56,685 bases of DNA, taken from the NCBI GenBank assembly GCA_028285525.1, contig JANQOZ010000086.1, positions 1 through 56,685 on the forward strand. Direction: 5' to 3'. Shown here in pieces: positions 53,216 through 56,685 of this stretch. Source of the DNA: Lysobacterales bacterium (GTDB lineage Bacteria; Pseudomonadota; Gammaproteobacteria; Xanthomonadales; SZUA-38). Made by a program: the position numbers and the translations under genes. The notes beneath the pieces were generated by a model that was not told the origin of the DNA, did no database searches, and saw only the letters and a program-made list of their open reading frames with translations. Position 1 is the first letter of the stretch; each line of letters begins with the position of its first letter.

Positions 53216-54559
53216 GTGGGAAGACGTCGCCAGCGGCTGCCGGCTGAGCCCCTCAACGCAACGATCGAAGACCTGAGTCACGACGGCCGCGGGGTCGCTC
53301 GGATTGACGGAAAGGCGGTTTTTATCCATGGCGCCCTGCCGGGTGAAGCCGTGCGCTTCCGGCTCACCGGGCGCCGCAAGGCCTTTGACATGGGGCAGGT
53401 GGTTGAGGTGCTCGAGCCATCGGCTGACCGGACCGATCCGCGCTGCCCAAATTTTGATCGCTGCGGTGGCTGCGCGCTCCAGCACCTGGCGCCCGAGGCG
53501 CAGCTGGAGGCGAAGCAGCGCGTGCTGGAGGAAAACCTGCGTCGCATCGGCGGGGTCACGCCGCAGCACTGGCTCCCGCCGCTGGCCGGCAGCTCCTGGG
53601 GCTACCGGCGCAAGGCGCGGCTCAGCGTTCGCAACGTGCCGGGCAAAGGCCGGGTGCTGGTCGGGTTCCGGGAGCGAATGGGGCGCTACGTCTGCGATAT
53701 GACGGAATGCCATACGCTGATCCCAGCCGTGGGCCTGCGGCTGGACGAGATCAGCGAATGCATCGGCAGCCTCTCCATCCCTGACGAGATACCACAGATC
53801 GAGGTGGCGGCCGGCGACGACCAGCTGGTGCTGGTGGTCCGTCACCTGAAGGATCTGACGGCTGGCGATCGCGCGCGGCTGGCGGCGCTTGGGGAGGCGC
53901 TGGACGCGCACATCTGGCTGCAGTCGGGTGGTCCCGATACGGTAAAGCCGCTGCTGGCCGACGCGCCGCCGGCGTCCCTTACCTTTTCCCTGCAGCAGAC
54001 CAACGCGCAGGGCGAACCGCTGACGTTCGACTTCAGCCCGCTCAACTTTGTTCAGGTCAACGCGGAGATGAACCGCCAGATGGTCAGCCATACGCTTGCG
54101 GCGCTGGAGCTGAGCCCTGAGCATCGCGTTCTGGATCTGTTCTCTGGTCTCGGCAACTTTACGCTGCCGATAGCGGCCGCCTGCCGCAGCGCCGTGGGGG
54201 TTGAGGGAGAAGAGTCGCTGGTGGAGCTGGCTCGGCACAATGCTCGCAGAAACGGGATAGACAACGCCGAATTTTTTGCCGCGGATTTGCGGGAGGACCA
54301 GGCGGGGACCGCCTGGGGTCGGCAAACCTACGATCGCGTGCTGCTGGACCCGCCGCGCAGCGGCGCGGCCGAGCTGGTGCCTCTGCTGGACGCCCTCGCC
54401 GCGCCTCGTCTTGTTTACGTGTCCTGTCATCCGGGCAGCCTGGCGCGCGACGCCGGCGAACTGGTGGCGAAAGGTTATGAGCTGGTCAGCGCCGGGATCA
54501 TGGACATGTTTCCGCATACTGGGCATGTCGAGTCCATCGCCGTGTTTACGCGCTCATGA
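53216..54559 (+). CDS. rlmD: 23S rRNA (uracil-1939-C5)-methyltransferase (RlmD)
   Basis: 447 aa from GTG 53216. An N-terminal TRAM domain (ATIEDLSHDGRGVARIDG, about 15-70) is followed by [4Fe-4S] cysteines Cys77, Cys83 and Cys86 in CPNFDRCGGC, with a fourth in YVCDMTECH. SAM fold: VLDLFSGLGNFTLPIA, then VLLDPPRSGAAEL. The catalytic cysteine lies in YVSCHPGSLARD. It methylates U1939 of 23S rRNA using SAM. Separated by three bases from the lipoprotein gene and overlapping nagZ by four. Confidence 0.95.
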   Translation: MGRRRQRLPAEPLNATIEDLSHDGRGVARIDGKAVFIHGALPGEAVRFRLTGRRKAFDMGQVVEVLEPSADRTDPRCPNFDRCGGCALQHLAPEAQLEAKQRVLEENLRRIGGVTPQHWLPPLAGSSWGYRRKARLSVRNVPGKGRVLVGFRERMGRYVCDMTECHTLIPAVGLRLDEISECIGSLSIPDEIPQIEVAAGDDQLVLVVRHLKDLTAGDRARLAALGEALDAHIWLQSGGPDTVKPLLADAPPASLTFSLQQTNAQGEPLTFDFSPLNFVQVNAEMNRQMVSHTLAALELSPEHRVLDLFSGLGNFTLPIAAACRSAVGVEGEESLVELARHNARRNGIDNAEFFAADLREDQAGTAWGRQTYDRVLLDPPRSGAAELVPLLDALAAPRLVYVSCHPGSLARDAGELVAKGYELVSAGIMDMFPHTGHVESIAVFTRS

Positions 54560-55560
54560 GTTATCTGATCATCGGCCTCGAGGGGCTCTCGCTGACCGAT
54601 CAGGAGCGCGAGTGGCTGAGCCACCCGAGCGTTGGCGGCGCCATCTTCTTCAAGCGGAACTGGCAGAGTCCGGAACAGGTGGCCGGGCTCGCAGGTGCGG
54701 TCCGGGACTGCTGTCCGGGCGCGCTGCTGATGATCGACCAGGAGGGCGGCCGCGTTCAGCGGTTTGGCGCGCCGCTCTCAACGCTGCCGCCGCTCGCATT
54801 GCTCGGTCGGCTGTTCGAGGACAACCCGTCCGAGGCGGTCGCGCTGGCCAGCGCGCACGGCGAGCTCATGGCGTCTGAAGTTCTGAGCCTCGGGCTGGAT
54901 TTGAGCCTCGCGCCGGTGCTCGACCTGAACGCGGGCAGTGAGGTGATCGGCGACCGCGCTTTTCACGCGGACACCGGCGTTGTGGAAACGCTGGCCAACG
55001 CTTACCGCAAGGGCATGCGAGAGGCCGGAATGGCGGCCTGCGGAAAACACTTTCCCGGGCACGGAACGGTGGTGCCCGACACGCATGTGGCTGACGCCAT
55101 CGACCCGCGGACCCTCGACGAACTGATGGCGACGGACCTGAAGCCGTTTGCCGCCGCTATTGCCGACGGCATCGAAGGCCTGATGCTCGCCCACGTTGTG
55201 TATCCCGAGGTCTGCGCCAAGCCAGCGGGCTTTTCCAGTGCGTGGATCAACGAAGTGCTGCGGCGGCAGCTCGAATTTGACGGTGCGGTGATCAGCGACG
55301 ACCTCGGCATGCGCGCGGCCCATCAGGCCGGCGATTTTCGCCAGCGGGTCGAGGCTTCGCTGGATGCCGGTTGTGATCTGCTGCTGGTTTGCCGACCGGA
55401 GGATGTCCGGCAGGTGATGGCGTCTCGCCTGTCAGATCGGGCGGTCAACGCAGGCCGCATCGAGCGCCTGCGAGGGAAAGCGCAAAACCCGGACTGGAAC
55501 CTGCTCGCCAGCGCTCCACGGCGGCAACAACTCAAGGAACAGCTAGCTTGCCTGACCTGA
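54556..55560 (+). CDS. nagZ: Beta-N-acetylhexosaminidase (NagZ)
   Basis: 334 aa cytosolic GH3 enzyme that removes GlcNAc from 1,6-anhydro-MurNAc peptides in peptidoglycan recycling. Seen: VGGAIFFKRNW, MIDQEGGRVQRF, GKHFPGHGTVVPDTH (catalytic loop) and nucleophile Asp in AVISDDLGMRAA. There is no signal peptide. Its product can also influence beta-lactamase induction where AmpG/AmpR exist, which is not shown here. ATGA overlap with rlmD upstream; 13-base overlap with hpt downstream. Confidence 0.95.
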   Translation: MSYLIIGLEGLSLTDQEREWLSHPSVGGAIFFKRNWQSPEQVAGLAGAVRDCCPGALLMIDQEGGRVQRFGAPLSTLPPLALLGRLFEDNPSEAVALASAHGELMASEVLSLGLDLSLAPVLDLNAGSEVIGDRAFHADTGVVETLANAYRKGMREAGMAACGKHFPGHGTVVPDTHVADAIDPRTLDELMATDLKPFAAAIADGIEGLMLAHVVYPEVCAKPAGFSSAWINEVLRRQLEFDGAVISDDLGMRAAHQAGDFRQRVEASLDAGCDLLLVCRPEDVRQVMASRLSDRAVNAGRIERLRGKAQNPDWNLLASAPRRQQLKEQLACLT

Positions 55561-56093
55561 ATCACCTGCTGCCTGACGGCAGCGAGATCATCCACAGCGC
55601 TGAGGCGGTTGCGGCCGCTTACGACGCGATGGCCGAGCAGCTTAACGAGCGCTACTCGACGACCGAGTCGCTGGTCGTGCTGACCGTCATGAACGGCGCC
55701 ATGCTGCCGGCGGCCGAGCTGATCTCGCGGCTGACGATGGACGTGCGCATGGATTATCTCCACGCCACCCGCTATCACGAAGAGCAGGGTGGCGACCGCC
55801 TCCGCTGGCTGGCCAAACCCAGAGCCAATCTTTCTGGCGAGCACGTCCTGATCGTCGACGACATCCTGGACGAGGGTTTTACGCTGGACGGTGTGGTTCA
55901 ACACTGCCGCGACGCTGGGGCAAAGGCGGTCACCACCGCCGTGCTGGTGAAGAAGCTCCACGACCGGTGCCTGCCGCAGGTTGAGGCTGACGTCTGCGGC
56001 CTGACCGTTCCGGACGTTTACGTTTTCGGCTGCGGCATGGACTATCGGGGGCGCCTGCGCCACCTCGAGGCCATCTATGGGCTCAACCCATGA
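55548..56093 (+). CDS. hpt: Hypoxanthine-guanine phosphoribosyltransferase
   Basis: 181 aa from TTG 55548 (AAGGAAC before it), so the product starts PDLNHLLPDGSEIIHS after the initiator. The frame is open to 55389, but that overlaps nagZ completely. Purine salvage enzyme: hypoxanthine or guanine plus PRPP to IMP or GMP. Seen: VMNGAMLPAAELISR, the PRPP loop VLIVDDILDEGFTL, and C-terminal VYVFGCGMDYRGRLRHL. ATGA overlap with the next gene, an MTI phosphorylase that releases hypoxanthine, suggests linked salvage. Confidence 0.93.
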   Translation: MPDLNHLLPDGSEIIHSAEAVAAAYDAMAEQLNERYSTTESLVVLTVMNGAMLPAAELISRLTMDVRMDYLHATRYHEEQGGDRLRWLAKPRANLSGEHVLIVDDILDEGFTLDGVVQHCRDAGAKAVTTAVLVKKLHDRCLPQVEADVCGLTVPDVYVFGCGMDYRGRLRHLEAIYGLNP

Positions 56094-56685
56094 CGGTGGT
56101 TGTGATCGGCGGGACCGGTGTCTACCGCTGGCCCGGCCTGACCGAAACCCGTGAGCTGACCCTGACAACACCGTTTGGTGATCCGTCAGCGCCGCTGGTC
56201 AGCGGCCGCTGGCAGGGGCAATCAGTCGCGTTTCTGGCGCGCCACGGCCGCGACCATGAGCACCTGCCGCACCGCGTCAACTATCGCGCCAACATTCACG
56301 CCTGCTCTCAGCTGAAGCCGCGAGCCGTGGTGGCGATCAACTCGGTGGGATCGATGGCAGACGATCTGCCGCCCGGCTCACTGGGGCTGCCCGATCAGAT
56401 CATCGACTACACGTGGGGGCGCGAACACACTTTTGCCGGTGACCTCGAGCTCAGCTCGCAGCATGCCGAGATGACCGAACCCTACGATACGGGCCTGCGC
56501 AACGCACTTAGAAACGCTGACCAGGCGGGACTGCTCGCGCGCGCGGCCGACTGCGTGCACGGTGTTGTGCAGGGACCGCGGCTGGAAACCGCGGCTGAAA
56601 TTCGACGCTTCACGCGCGACGGCTGCCACGTGATCGGGATGACCGGCATGCCCGAGGCCGGCCTGGCCGCCGAGCTTGAGATGCC
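56090..56685 (+). CDS. S-methyl-5'-thioinosine phosphorylase, cut by the window end
   Basis: 198 codons are visible from ATG 56090; the C-terminus is missing (family length about 245). Nucleoside phosphorylase fold: VVVIGGTGVYRWPGL, phosphate-binding FLARHGRDHEHLPHRVNYR and VHGVVQGPRLETAAEIRR, then GMTGMPEAGLAAELEM. The HRVNYRAN and GPRLETAAEIR segments match the MTIP/MTAP group, and the hpt gene beside it favours methylthioinosine over methylthioadenosine. It cleaves MTI to hypoxanthine and methylthioribose 1-phosphate. MTA phosphorylase remains possible. Confidence 0.85.
   Translation, partial: MTVVVIGGTGVYRWPGLTETRELTLTTPFGDPSAPLVSGRWQGQSVAFLARHGRDHEHLPHRVNYRANIHACSQLKPRAVVAINSVGSMADDLPPGSLGLPDQIIDYTWGREHTFAGDLELSSQHAEMTEPYDTGLRNALRNADQAGLLARAADCVHGVVQGPRLETAAEIRRFTRDGCHVIGMTGMPEAGLAAELEM

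Noticed and set aside
52997..54526. 509-codon minus-strand frame opposite rlmD
   Set aside because: Composition (His/Arg/Gln-rich) is typical of an antisense shadow; rlmD has intact Fe-S and SAM motifs.

Overview
The window is high-GC chromosomal DNA from a gammaproteobacterium. Supporting signs are the block lepA-lepB-DUF4845-rnc-era-recO-pdxJ, an rpoE-rseA-rseB operon, nagZ-hpt-MTI phosphorylase and a liu-type leucine operon. Many extracellular and signalling genes and a C-terminal 'DGFE' tail would suit a free-living, Xanthomonadales- or Wenzhouxiangella-like organism. That placement is inference from gene content; no rRNA gene is present to confirm it. No tRNA gene, CRISPR array, insertion sequence or prophage was recognised.

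Layout. (1) 1-1633: the 5' part of a Ser/Thr kinase gene (minus strand) and an unknown 163-aa protein. (2) 1630-9614, minus strand: leucine catabolism, in transcription order leucine dehydrogenase, isovaleryl-CoA dehydrogenase, thiolase, MCC beta, methylglutaconyl-CoA hydratase, MCC alpha. (3) 9773-10945: a flavin reductase, a 56-aa protein and a terminator-bounded non-coding stretch. (4) 10945-33087: the accessory centre of the window. On the minus strand lie an exported TPR-CHAT protease, a DUF928 protein and an OmpA-like protein. On the plus strand lie a two-partner-secretion exoprotein (TpsA), a 2357-aa NHL-repeat protein with two legumain-like domains (the second lacking its catalytic residues), an exported caspase, the TpsB transporter, a CHASE2 adenylate cyclase and a FecR-like protein. 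The genes from 27010 onward all overlap their upstream neighbour by 1-8 bases. (5) 33194-38076: a 31-aa membrane peptide, a receiver-EAL protein with a degenerate EAL site, and a signalling operon of response regulator, Ras-like GTPase, hybrid kinase and HPt. (6) 38107-40631: an LCAT-like lipoprotein and a class V aminotransferase. (7) 40814-43384: rpoE-rseA-rseB with a candidate sigma-E autoregulatory promoter and a terminator. (8) 43472-49605: the lepA to pdxJ housekeeping operon. (9) 49610-56685: a receiver-HPt protein, a YdbH-like/YdbL-like envelope pair, rlmD, nagZ, hpt and an MTI phosphorylase cut by the window end.

The best candidate for an undescribed system is region 4. It groups three or four clan-CD protease modules (CHAT, C14 caspase, legumain-like, legumain-like pseudoenzyme), all with export signals, around one TPS secretion pair, with a transmembrane cyclase at the end of the operon. 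I infer a surface-exposed, proteolytically controlled adhesin or matrix system that reports envelope state through cAMP. The co-location, motifs and gene overlaps are visible in the sequence; the function is a hypothesis.
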